Part shown: in pieces, positions 23,850 through 35,559 of the stretch
Position numbering within the stretch: the stretch's first letter is position 1
How the letters are laid out: the number at the start of each line of letters is the position of its first letter
Assembly: GCA_947179485.1 (NCBI GenBank)
Contig: OX359245.1
Location: 68,497,067 to 68,561,066 of the forward strand
Reading direction: 5' to 3'
DNA: 64,000 nucleotides
Source: Allacma fusca
Lineage: Eukaryota > Arthropoda > Collembola > Symphypleona > Sminthuridae
The notes under the pieces: generated by a model
What the model saw: only the letters and a program-made list of their open reading frames with translations
Database searches by the model: none
Told to the model about the DNA's origin: nothing
Program-made: the position numbers and the translations under genes

Positions 23850-24924
23850 GACGCTGCGGACTCAAAATGGTCTGAGTGCTGTACAAATGTATGCGCGCGT
23901 TGACCATTTTGCCTCTTCGGCAACGATACATTTGTATTGGGATATTACATCAAATGATTCCTTACCAGTGTTTTCCAACGCTAAAAATAATTATTCGTAG
24001 CTCTAAAATTTATTTTCAAATGAAGTGAAACCACAAATATTCATGTATGTCACTTGATACCTTTTTTTGAGCCAAATGTTCCTTAGCATCCAGATCTGAC
24101 AGTTTTTGAAGGACGTATTCGCTCCACACAGAATTGTTTGAAATATTTTGATCATAAAAGTTGTATTTTGTGAAATTAAAACTTACCCTGAAATTTACCA
24201 TTGTTAAAAATAAGTGCAAAATATTGCTACTATTTTACATTGGACATTGATTGCATTGGAAATACATTTTATTATATACAAAAAGGAATGGGTACAATGG
24301 CTCATTGAAACACATTGTTTTATTTCGAAACCAATTTTTAGGGGCAGCGTTGGCAGCTCGAATTGTTGGTTTGGCTCGTGTCCGTAAACACGATTAGCTA
24401 AAAACTACTATGTAAATCAATTCTAACACAAATCTCCACTGTTGTACAACGATACCTGGGATGATAGCCGTCAAATAGTTTCCGAGACAACTTACCTTAA
24501 AAAATTCATTTCTGGAAAGGCTGTGAAACATATATGAGAAGAATGACTCGGGGTATTGTGACACAATAATATCATATGTGACCATCTAGTGGACATTTAA
24601 CAAAATAACATAAGAAAATAAATTGTCAAGGAAAACTATGATTACGGTACAGTATTCTAAAGAAATAGGTGCTAAAAAATAGCGCCAAATTCAATACTGT
24701 TGATTTTTTAAATTTCCAAAAACATCTCAAAATTTCACATTTTTTAAAAATATGAAATTTGCTTTGCTTTACTAGACTCGAAAAGAATCCGAAATGTGAT
24801 ATATTAAAATTGTACAAATGTACAAATGTGCTAATAAAGGTTAAAAAAAATTAAACAATATATTTGCCATAAGAAGGAGGAATGTTACAATTACAAGGTT
24901 ACATTTAACCCTTCCACTTTTATT
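23850..24924. other. intergenic between HHAT-like copies A and B
   Basis: AT-rich; short minus-strand ORFs (24016-24219, 24394-24585) resemble nothing recognisable. Confidence 0.45.
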
Positions 24925-27547
24925 TTAAAATCCATCTTTATTTGAACGTTGAAAAACTGCTTTACGAACTCTGGGCCACGTCTCCACCAGAACTCCCAGA
25001 TGAGTGAACGTCAGGAGAATTGGCGTGTAATAATCTAAAATAATAATGATTCAGTTATATCAAAGGAAATTTGATAATAATTATTAAAACCCTAAAGATT
25101 TGATAAATGCTCACAGCCTTCAGTGGGGATTCGGTAAGCCATTATTTTGGCAGTTTCAATGGACGCCGAAAATAAGGAACTGGTAATGGTTAACATCACA
25201 AGCAGGGGTATGGTAACAACTGGCTCAATGAAAACCTCCCAAATAGCTGGAGATATTTTCTGAGATACAAAATTCGAACCAAAAATTATCATTGAGCAAA
25301 ATAAATTCCCTACTAAACGTTTTTACTAATTAAATCAAAACTATTACGTATTTCCCATCAATTTTCCTCCTCCAATATAAACCAGTCCACTCAGCACTGA
25401 AACATAAGAAATTGAGGACAGCCCAAATTAAGATCCGCTTTTCCAGGGCATGCCAAACATACACAAATGCAAAGACGGGTAAGGATGCAAGAATCCTCCG
25501 TAGTTCGGGTTTGAATATATTTTTCTCATCAATTCTTCCCATAATTTCTAAAATCGGGCGGTAGAGATACCTGAAAAGATTTATCAAATTTGATTTAAAG
25601 TCCCAGATTTTTACCACCAAATATCTATTGTGATTTTGACTCACCGAATGAACCAGTTGTACATCCCTCTGTCAATGCTCTTCCATAATATGGAGGAGCG
25701 ATGAATCCTCATAATGCACTTTGGCAATTGTAACATCGGCAAGCCATCGGCTTCGGCAATGGCGCCAGGAATCCCATACAAAACCGTGTATTTCAATTGT
25801 AAAAATTGTCCTGCCACAAAAATAACACTGTCTTCAGGCTTAATTTCATGTTTTGCTGAAGAAAGAAAAGAAAAAAAATTTCAAGAATACCAAGCCAATG
25901 AAGTATCGCTATTAATGCCCCGAAGTCAATAGTTTCCAGGTATGCAAATTGTCTTGAGATAAAATTGAAATAAACAAAATGGAGGAGAAGTTCGTTGAAA
26001 AGTGCCCAAAATATGAAACGCCCAAGTTTGACAATCATCCGGAAAAATTCTCTTGTGGCAATGGATGCGGATTTAGCAGACGTTGCGGGCAAAAGTATCT
26101 GAAATTTTGAGCCCCATTGTAGAGAAACATAACAGATGAGAATTATTAGAGTGGTTATATAATAAGCGGTGCTTTTACATGTTTTTCGTATCTCTCAAAA
26201 TAATCCAATGGTCCCCAAACCATGAGGGGGAAATAGAAACAAAATTGAGCAGAAATTAAAAGTGATTCAAACGATGTCCGATTCGGGCGGGTCCAGGTAT
26301 CGTAATAAAAACTGATGCATCTGGCGTGGATCCAGCAAGCGACAATGTACAAATAATAGTGTATCAGCGGCTCGTGCTTTGGTAAAATTTCCTGCGGTAA
26401 AAAATGCAAAAAAACACTAATTATGAAGGTTGACCCTGGTATTTGATTTAAAAAAAAATGATGATTGAAATTCAAATCAAGGTCTGTATTTGATTCCCAA
26501 AAATTAAAACGCAGGGATTATTTTAAAAAATTTGAATATTTCAGTAGTACGTAGAAAACATAAGGTTAGAAATCAATTTTACAAAATGAAAAATCGTGTT
26601 TTCCTATTCTGTGTGCTACATCCCTGCTAAAAATTATCAGACATTTTATTGGATTCCGATTTTTTTTTGTATTGAATGGATATCCCCAGTCACCAGAATG
26701 TAGAGCTGGTTCATGAAAATAAAGTAACCCAAAGCAGTCAGCCAGAGCGCGAGCTTTGAATTCAGCCGCTGTATAATCCAAAAGACAAGGAGCTCAACAA
26801 GTAGAAAAACCAGGAAGTAAAAATCAATCAAGTGCGTAAGAAATAGGAAAGAGTGTAGCATTGAAAACGCTGGGAGTGCCTGGAATAACGGACCCATCAA
26901 TTCAACCTTTAAAACTGGATAAATGTTTTCCTATTAAACATTTTTGTTTAAAATTATTTGGAGAAATAAATATAAGTATACCTGCGGCATATATATTTGA
27001 ATAAACCGAGCAAAAATCCCGTAAAAACTATACCAGAGGAAACACCTTTCAAAAAAGTCATGTGACAATGTCATCCACAAATCATCAAATTTGTCCTGTC
27101 CACGACCTGTAATTTTCGTAAATATCCCTGGAAATTCTTCATGGAATGAGTTGAACTTCGCATCCTCTGAAATTATAAGATAAAAAAATTATAAATCCTA
27201 CACTATTTTCTGAAACATAGTCCAAACGCGGCAGAATCAATTGTTGCAGCACATTGGGGAAATCATATTTTTGGGAAATGTCCCTTACCTGTTGTGACCA
27301 GGTACAGTTGATACGTGGCGTAAAATACGCACATGGGCCAGATTGCTGCTATGATTACCCTGGGAATGAATGTGTACCGATAAATCTTGTCATTCATCTC
27401 CGAGGCGTTAAGAATTTCCTGAGCTGTATTAGATTTTAAAATTACGTCAGGTCCGTTGTCAGCATGGTCAAAATTTTGAAATTTAGCTGTTTCCAAATCC
27501 TCCATGAGTTTTATTATTTTTTGCTTCACAGGTTCTTCCAGGTCCAT
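24925..27547 (-). CDS. HHAT-like: HHAT/Rasp-like membrane-bound O-acyltransferase, copy B
   Basis: Nine exons (27547-27289, 27166-26982, 26879-26694, 26391-26179, 26098-25891, 25810-25645, 25570-25348, 25259-25115, 25034-24925) join in frame into 564 residues plus a stop. The middle exons have the same lengths as in copy A (186, 213, 208, 166, 223 and 145 nt). Key sites are the Asp near 397 (LWKSIDRGMYNWFIRYLY) and the catalytic His near 446 in VYVWHALE. Start chosen at MDLEEPVKQKI, the MetAsp start nearest to copies A and C; an upstream ATG at 27589 would add 14 residues. FCFYFPLMVWGPLDYF and LGRFIFWALFNELLLHF are membrane segments with the HHAT pattern. Expected to act in the ER/secretory pathway acylating a secreted ligand (family knowledge). 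The WHG glycine is Ala. Confidence 0.85.
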
Positions 27548-28662
27548 GTTGAACTGACATATCATTACTACACAGTTTTTGGAAATCATTTGTCGGTGTT
27601 TTTAACGCCATAAAAATTATCTATCAAATTGGGACAAACCGAATTTATTAAAGCAGAAATATGCACTTGTAACAGGCCGTGTTTTTTGTTGTTAAATGAA
27701 GGGAAATTAGAATGCTTAAGAAAATTTTTAATTTTGAAAGTATCAAGCAGCGTTTCCAAAACATTTCTAAACATTGATTGTGTTGGAATGACCCATTGAT
27801 TGTCGTGTTCATTATATCGTCTCGTAGTGAAACAATCAAGCTAGATGAAGATTCGCTTTCAAAATAAGCCTTTTCTCAGGGAACACTTACCATCAATCCT
27901 TTTACGATTCCAGCTAAAATCAGGCGGAAGAATTATTTTTGCAAGATCTTTAGCAGCAAGAGGATTAATACAAGAAAAATTATACGAGGATCGCTTAAAT
28001 CCTTTAGAATCTTTAGAGATGATGTCGGACTCATACAGAGATAACATATTCAGAAGCATATATATATATAATTATCGAAATTATGAATATTTGTATGGGA
28101 AATGGGGGCAAAAAATTAACAAACTCTTATCCTAACAGCTCAGCCGGAAGTTTTGGCAGCTTTAAGGTTGAGGACTTTAAAAAGCATGTGAATGTTATCA
28201 TATAAATTCTTAAACTTTGATTTTTAAAGATCAATCGTATCAACCATAATTTATTAAACATTTTATATTGTTAGCCGATATTTATCCTTGTAAAATCTTA
28301 AGAGCATGAGTTTAACATTAATTACAGTACATATGTATATGACCTGTTACGATACATTATGGTATATAAAATCATTAGGTACTTGATTTGAGTGTGAATG
28401 CTATTCGTCTATGCAATATTACAAAGTCTGGACCTTCTGTGTCCATCTCCTTATAAAACTGTCAGCTTTATAAATAGCATACAAAGTGTGAGGAAGAACA
28501 GGAAAACAAGGTCAAGCTTTACAACACGCGTGAGAAAAGAATACGTGAGAAAAAACATAAAACTGTAATTTCCCATGTATCTACAGAAATGAAGAGAGAT
28601 CATATAATGATTCTTTGCCATGTTATAATTACATACAATTCTTTTCTCAGCACCGCAGTCAC

Positions 28663-28670
28663 TGTAAATC
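28663..28670. repeat. left target-site duplication TGTAAATC
   Basis: Exact match to 29826-29833. Confidence 0.85.
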
Positions 28671-29825
28671 CAGGGTTGCACAATTGAAAATGCCATGGCA
28701 TTTTCGGCATTATGCCTGCCCAAAATGCCCTGGCATTTTGGGCATTTTCATTTCATGGCATTTTGGGCATCTATGGCACTTTGGGCATTTTGGGCATATT
28801 CAGCCTAGGGCAGGCATTTTTGGCATATTCACTCCAATTTTTTAAATATATGACTTTAGCTACCTGCTAATTTTGCAAAATAAGTCACAAAACAGTATGT
28901 TCAAAATAATTTTAATATTCAACTGGATTACATGATAAAATTATAGAAACAAACTGTTTCCAAAAAGGTTGAAACCTGGAGCCAGTTGATATAGACATAT
29001 TTATGGAAAAATAATAATAAATCTATTTTCCTTAATTTGTGAAAAAATTCGCTTGTACACAGTCTCTGTAATTATTTAGATTTCAAGAACAAACATATTC
29101 GGGCATAGATACAACACAAAAAGATAAAATAGTTGTTAAGAGATTAACAATATCATTGTTTGTGATCTTCAAAACTCGTCGTTATCTAAATGTATTTATT
29201 GTTACATTTTGAACTCCTAGAATTATTACACTGGTTTACTACGGCTGGTTAAATGCAGTCTAACAAAGTCGACACAAAATTTGCTACGCAAGCTCCAAGT
29301 TTTGACATATATTATAACATAATATATGTATAAAATGTCGCATTGTATGTATCTAATTAAAGTGTAAAATTTTCTACACTTTACAAGCCATTATCAAAAT
29401 ACGGAATTTATGCTGGCACTGTGCAAATTGTTCCAAAAATTGTGCAAAATCCAAAAGTTTTTTTTAATGTACAGCGCTGAAGGTTTGCAACTCCGTTGCT
29501 CCGGGGCTTATTGAAATAGCCATTAGGGAATTAGACGAATTAAATTCTTTGTTTAAAAATCAAGTATAACATTTTCTAAAACTGGATGGGTTTGATTATA
29601 CTATGAAAAACTCCCTTATATTCGCTAAAGGAGCAATACTGGTCATAGTGTATAAGTTTCTGTAAAAATGCCCAATATGCCCAAAATGCCTGCCGAAAAT
29701 GCCCAAAATGCCGGGCATTTTCAGAGTAAGGCATTTTCAGGGCATTTTCGGCGTTTTGGGCATTTTCAGGGCATTTTCAGGAGGGCAGGCATAAAACCGA
29801 GGGCATTTTCATTTGTGCAACCCTG
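28671..29825. mobile_element. non-autonomous hAT-like element (1155 bp) with GGCATTTTGGGC words
   Basis: Terminal inverted repeats: CAGGGTTGCACAATTGAAAA at the left; the reversed right end reads CAGGGTTGCACAAATGAAAA. A perfect 8-bp duplication flanks it. Both ends (28671-28835 and 29668-29825) are dense with AAAATGCC / GGCATTTT / GGGCATTTT words in both orientations. The AT-rich interior has no transposase. Inserted between HHAT-like copies B and C. Confidence 0.9.
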
Positions 29826-29833
29826 TGTAAATC
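29826..29833. repeat. right target-site duplication TGTAAATC
   Basis: Exact match to 28663-28670. Confidence 0.85.
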
Positions 29834-30141
29834 CCGTTGGAAATCCTCTCTCCACAAGTTAGTTTTTTACCTCTAAATTGTTTTTACTTTTTCACTTCTT
29901 TCCCCAATATTTACTCAAATTTCCAATCACATGCTAAAATTATAGCACTAGGATCCATTTAGGTCCTCTTTTATTTTTCCGAAGCGAAGCACGCTTAATA
30001 ATATTGAATTTACATGTAACGTCGTGTGTAAAATGTAGACGCGTAGTGGAATACATTATTGTCTCAAGTACAAAAAATCCTGTGAATCAATAGTTTCATT
30101 CAATCCCTCCAGCAAAGTGTTATAACGTTAACTCAAAACAC

Positions 30142-33100
30142 TTAATTCTCATGATGAGATTTTGACCTTCGAAAAACAACTTCACGGACTTTCGGCCAAG
30201 TGTCAATCAAAACCCCGAGGTGAGTGTACCCCCAGCCAATTACAATGAACTGATCTACAATAATAATTTTCAAAAGATTAAACCTAAATGTGTTCAAATT
30301 TTAAACCATTCAACATTTTCGAAACACTCACATCCTTGGGGTATCCGGTAGGCCATAACTTTACCAGTTGCAATGGACGACGAAAATAGCCCACTACTGC
30401 AGCAAGAAATAGTCAAAAATGGTATATTCACCATTGGCTCAATCAAAACGTCCCAAATTGCTGGAGCTACATTCTGACGAAATAGAAACCAAACAACATT
30501 TCTATCAAAACACTAAATCCTGATTAAAAAGATTATCAATCATGCCATTAATTTTTTTTTAAAACTCACATATTTTTGATTGATTTTATTTTTTAAAAAC
30601 CCTCCAATCCTCTCAGCACTCACGCAGAAGAAATTGAGGGAGGCCCAAATCAGTATTCGCAACTCCCAGGCATGCCACGTGTACACAAAAAGGAATGCCG
30701 GTAGGGATGCAAGAATTCTCTGGAATTCGGGCTGTAATCCGTTTGTCTTATCCACCCTTGCAATTATTTCCAAAACAGGGCTGTAACAGTACCTGGAAAA
30801 TTTTGGACACAAATAATTTTAAATTACATTTGGACCGATTTAAAAATTCAAATAATTACAACAAAAAATATGCTCTTACCGAATAAACCAATTGTACATT
30901 CCCCTGTCAATGCTCTTCCACAAATTTGAGAAGCGATGAATGCACGCCACACATTTTGGTAATGGTAGCATCGGCAAACCATCAGCTTCCGCAATGACTC
31001 CAGGAATCCCATTCAAAACAAGGTATTTCAATTGCAAAAATTGCCCTGCCAAAAAAAATAACACACTAAATTAATTCTTATAGTTTGAAGCTGTTTTGGT
31101 GAATTGTAACGTCAAAATGAATACATTGAACTGTACAATTAAAATTTAGTTTAAAATAAAATTATTTGGAAACACACCCAGCCAATAGAGTATCCCAATT
31201 AATGCCCAGAAATTAATAGTCTCCAAATATACAGGATGGTATGAGAGGTAAGTGAAATACACGTAATGGAGTAGGAGCTCATTGACAAGAGCCCAAAAAA
31301 TGAAACGTCCGAGCTTGACGATCATCCTCAAAAGTTCCTGTTTGACAACTTCAGTGGATTTCCCAAATTTTGAGGGCAAAAGTATCTGAAAGAGAGCAAC
31401 TTCAAGAAATGGGTATTTTTTGTGGAAATTTGATAAAATGTAAAAATTTGAGAAAAAATATTATTTACGTATTTTTCGTATCTCTCGAAATACTCCAGCG
31501 GACCCCATACTGTGAGGGGAAAATAGAAACAAAATTGAGCAGAAGTGTACAGCGAAGCGAGGGATGATCGATTCGGGCGGTTCCAAGTGTCATAGTAAAA
31601 GCTAATGCATCTTGCATGGATCCAGCCAATCACAGTAAACATATAATAGGTAATTACGCTTGGATTTTCATCCAGTAAAAGTTTCTGTGGGAATAAATAC
31701 AAATTAATCAATTATGCTTTCAAGTCTTTTGAATGTACAGAATTCGAAATCCAAAAGGATGTTCACATTTGATTTCTACAATGAACATGTGCGTATACGT
31801 AGTACTGTAATTTTGTTGCTGTTATGAGTGAACTTTTAACAAAACTAGTTTAGTTTGTTATTTTTCTGTTGCAGTTGGATTTTGTTGTTGCAAATAATAT
31901 TTGTTTTGTGGTTGTTCGATTCACACTTGCACTTCGATTGAAGCTTGAACTTGGATTAGGACTCGAACTTCGACTGAATCCTTGAGCTACGATTCGGACT
32001 TGGACTTCGATTTAAAGTTAAACTTCGAATCAGACTTGAATTTCAATTTAATCTTGAATTTCAATCAAATCTTGAATTTCAATTTAATCTTGAATTTCAA
32101 TTTAATCTTGAATTTCAATAAAATCTTGAATTTCAATAAAATCTTGAATTTCAATAAAATCTTGAATTTCAATAAAATCTTGAATTTCAATAAAATCTTG
32201 AATTTCAATCTAATCTTGAATTTCAATTTAATCTAGAACTTCAATCCAAACTTAAATTTCAATTTAAACTAGAACTTCAGTCCGAACTTGAACTTCAATC
32301 CGAACTTGAACTTCGATCCGAAAATGACAATGAGGTGTAACATTGTATTGCATTAAGTTGTTGTTTTGAATTACTGTTGTCAGTGCTATTTTTGTTGGAC
32401 GAATATAAAATTGTCATTGCTATTTTTGCAACAAAATACCACAAAACTGCAACTAAATTCATAGCTGCACATACACATGCACTAGTCTAGTCAAGTCTAA
32501 TCTTTGTTGGTCGTGGTATTGGCTAGTCTAGTCTAGTCAATTCACAATGGTTTCCACGACCTCCTAGTCAAGTCAAGTCAAAGTCACTTTTTAAGCAGAG
32601 AATCCTAGTCAAGTCATTCTAGTCTCCTAGTCACTTGCATTTTATTAGCGCCACTGTAGGTCCTTTTTTATTATTTGCCTTATTATTTATTTATTAGCTA
32701 AATCAATTCATAACCAAACCCTGAAAACAATATCAAAGTAGTCTTTATTTTAACTGTTTTAAATGTGCATGTATGAAGGAAATGTTCCATTTAATTGTAT
32801 GAGTTAAATAATATATATATAAATATTATATGCAATTTTGAGCGCCCATGCCATTCTGTTGTGTACGCCACAATTCCGTATTATAATTATTTTCAAACAT
32901 TCGATTGGGTTCCCAAAATGTGTCCCAAGCAGGTTATCTCTCACTAACCTCATAATAACCATGGCTCATGAAATACAGGTAGCCCACAACAGTCATCCAG
33001 AGTGCGAGCTTTGACCTGAGTCGTTGAACAATCCAAAAGACTACAAGCTCCAATAAAAAAAACGCCAAGATCCGAAATCCCATTAAATAGCTCACAAATC

Positions 33101-33792
33101 CAAACGAAAGTAGCATAGAGAACGTTGGTAATGCCTACAATCCATTACAAACGGAGCTACATTTTATAAATCAAAATCCGAAAATAATACAAATTACGCT
33201 AAACTCACATTAAACAATGTTTCTACCTGCGGCATATAAATTTGAATCAGGCGCGCAAACCCTCCATAAAAACCATACCAGAGGTAACACTTGCCAAAGA
33301 AATCTCCCGACAATACAAACCACAAATGGTCAAATTTATCGACCCCACGTCCAGTGACATTCGTGAATATCCCCGGGTAAGTTCGATGGAATAAGTCAAA
33401 TTTTGAGTCTTCACAAAAAAATTACAAAATTACAAAAAAACCTGAAATTTATTTTCCAAAAATTCCTTCAAATAAATTATACCCCAAATTTAATTACTAT
33501 GAGGTAACCCCTTCAAAATTCTCATACCCGTTGTCTCCAGGTAAATTTTATACGTCGAGTAAATCAAGATAATTGGCCACAGGGCTGCGGACATCACTCT
33601 TGGAATAAAAGTCCATCTGTAAATTCGGTCATTTAATTCCGAAGAGGTTTCTTCAAGTCCTGGGAAATTTTTAGCCTTCAAAATTCCATCACAACAATTA
33701 CTTTGGTCACGTGGAGCAATTTTTTTAAATTCGTCCGTTATTTCCGAGCTATCCTTGGGTTTTATTCTTTCTGTGAGTGTTACTTGGTTCAT
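30142..33792 (-). CDS. HHAT-like: HHAT/Rasp-like membrane-bound O-acyltransferase, copy C
   Basis: Nine exons (33792-33528, 33408-33227, 33134-32949, 31684-31469, 31385-31178, 31045-30880, 30792-30570, 30473-30332, 30254-30142) join in frame into 566 residues plus a stop. Exon lengths and phases match copies A and B, apart from one codon more in exon 4 and one fewer in exon 8. MBOAT sites: Asp near 399 (LWKSIDRGMYNWFIRYCY) and His near 448 in VYTWHAWE. The last exon diverges most (YQFIVIGWGYTHLGVLIDTW against YYYTPILLTFTHLGVLVETW). Intron 3 has grown to about 1.26 kb and holds tandem arrays and probable transposon sequence, whereas the same intron is 302-440 bp in B and A. Expected to be an ER-membrane acyltransferase (family knowledge). 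Confidence 0.85.
31799..32468. mobile_element. tentative hAT-like element in intron 3 of HHAT-like copy C
   Basis: The left region TGTAATTTTGTTGCTGTTAT and the reversed right region ATGAATTTAGTTGCAGTTTT are similar, and TTGTTGC / GCAACAA words recur at both ends in both orientations. Flanks GCGTATAC and GCACATAC agree at only six of eight positions, so the borders are approximate. Confidence 0.35.
31930..32320. repeat. tandem array, 18-bp unit (CTTGAATTTCAATAAAAT type)
   Basis: The core at 32036-32235 is about eleven near-identical 18-bp units, with diverged AACTTGAACTTCAATC-type units on both sides. The period is a multiple of three, so the strand stays open as LNFNKI repeats, which lie inside an intron and are not coding. 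Confidence 0.9.
32482..32631. repeat. CTAGTC/AAGTC word cluster, possibly a very small transposon
   Basis: CTAGTC, AAGTC and CTAGT recur through 150 bp. Flanking CACATGCA (32474-32481) and CACTTGCA (32632-32639) match at seven of eight positions, and the start and end are CTAG-rich. CTAG is palindromic, so the inverted-repeat evidence is weak. Confidence 0.35.
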
Positions 33793-33799
33793 TTTAGCT

Positions 33800-34780
33800 C
33801 CTTAATTTTTTATGAGTTACAAATTAATAAAACAAACTTGATTTTTTTATAATGGTTTAAAATTCAATGGAAAAATTTTAAATCCGAAATTTTTCAAAAC
33901 TAGAATTAAAAGAAAATGCATTCAACTCTGGGATTTTACACTGAGCTTTCAAAACCTTTTGGCTCTTTGGGAAGAAAGTCTTTTTCATTTGGGTTTGTGG
34001 AACATTCCGAGAGTAGTTATTTCCTTTGAAAATTAATTTCTATTTTTTATTACGCTAGTGTGTGGAGGTTTCCGAGAAAACACTGGGACAATGCATTTGT
34101 TGACATTTTGAAGGGCATTGTATTTAAAAGTGGGTCACTGCAACGTAACAGCCAATCACAGTGTAAATGACATTGACATTTTTATGGGATGATGTGATCA
34201 TAATTTTATGATGAATATTCCTAAAAACATTGGGGTTCCCTTTGAGAAAGAGCTCCAATAGAAAATATTTCATATTAGGGATAGTATTTCAACTGTAAGG
34301 AATTTCATTTGAATCTCAGTTTACCCCATTCATTTCATAGAATATATTTTTTTCAAAGGTAGCTTTGAAAGCCTTCCTCTTTTGATTTTCTGGCAATCCG
34401 TTTATCTCTTGAATTGTCTTCTTTCTCCTGATTATTCTCTGCGGGGAGATGTCAAGTTTCTCTTTGATTCTTATCATCCCTGTCCTGGTTCCTGCTGAAA
34501 CCTAATTTCCCCTTTTCCCCTGGTTTCTCTGTACTCTGTCAGGCTCAAATCAGGATTCCTTCACATGTGTCCGTCTTCCACCAAGGCCCGGCCTCCGTCC
34601 TGACCAACTCTCCTGGCAAATCGCCCAATCTCAAAACCAATCTCCTCATCAGCCCTTTGATCTTCTTATCCGCATCATCGCTTCTTCCGTCTCTGCCACC
34701 ACTGTACCTGAATTAGGGATGATCCGTTTGAAATGGCCACTTCTAATTTGAAAACATCCCGAAAGTTCAAGGTCAAATTT
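33800..34780. other. intergenic upstream of HHAT-like copy C, nothing recognised
   Basis: Mixed-composition sequence, somewhat pyrimidine-rich at 34440-34700. No ORF or motif supported. Confidence 0.4.
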
Positions 34781-34784
34781 CCCT

Positions 34785-35550
34785 TTTTTGCCTAATTTTA
34801 CCGATTTTTATCTAATTTTGTCCAAGTTTTGTCCAATGTTGTTCAATTTTGTCCAATTTTACAGATTTTTGTCCAATTTCCCCCTTTTTTCCCAATTTTA
34901 CAGATTTTTGTCCAATTTTTCCTTTTTTGCCCAATTTTACGGATTTTTGTCCAATGTTACCTTTTTTGCCCAATTTTAAAGATTTTTCTAATTTTGTCCA
35001 ATTTTGTTCAATTTTGTCCAATTTTACAGATTTTTGTCCAATTTTCTCTTTTTTGCCCAATTTTAAAGATTTTTGTCCAAATTTCCCTTTTTTGCCGAAT
35101 TTTAAGATGTTTGTCCAATTTTCCCTTTCTTGCCCTATTTTACAGATTTTTGTTCAATTTTTCCTTTTTTGCCCAGTTTTACCGACTTTTAACTAATTTT
35201 GTCCAATTTTGTTCAATTTTGTCCAATTTTACTTATTTTTGCCCAATTTTACAGATTTTTGTCCAATTTTCCCTTTTTTGCCCAATTTTACAGATTTTTG
35301 TCCAATTTCCCCTTTTTTGCCCAATTTTACAGATTTTTATCTACTTTTGTCCAATTTTGTCCAATTTTACAGATTTTTGTCCAATGTTTCCTTTTTTGCC
35401 CAATTTTACAGATTTTTATCTACTTTTGTCCAATTTTGTCCAATTTTACAGATTTTTGTCTAATTTTCCCTTTTTTGCCCAATTTTATAGATTTTTGTCC
35501 AGTTTTACCCATTTTTATCTAATTTTGTCCAATTTTGTCCAATATAATTT
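34785..35550. repeat. tandem array, 39-bp unit (CCCAATTTTACAGATTTTTG plus 19 more bases)
   Basis: About twenty degenerate copies built from CAGATTTTTGTCCAATTTT and CCCTTTTTTGCCCAATTTT blocks, with shorter TTTTGTCCAA insertions. Because 39 is divisible by three, all plus frames are long and open (the longest about 265 codons) and read as PNFTDFCPIF-type peptides. No start context or splice signals suggest a real gene. Confidence 0.92.
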
Positions 35551-35559
35551 CAATCAAAG

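Noticed and set aside
27845..28135. 96-codon plus-strand ORF between HHAT-like copies B and C
   Set aside because: No recognisable domain and no splice partners; lies in the upstream region of copy B.
28451..28723. Hydrophobic 90-codon minus-strand ORF
   Set aside because: Its start lies inside the transposon end at 28671 and the remainder is simple hydrophobic AT-rich sequence without a family signature.
34812..35060. Minus-strand ORF of GQKSVKLDK-type repeats
   Set aside because: A by-product of the 39-bp tandem array on the other strand.
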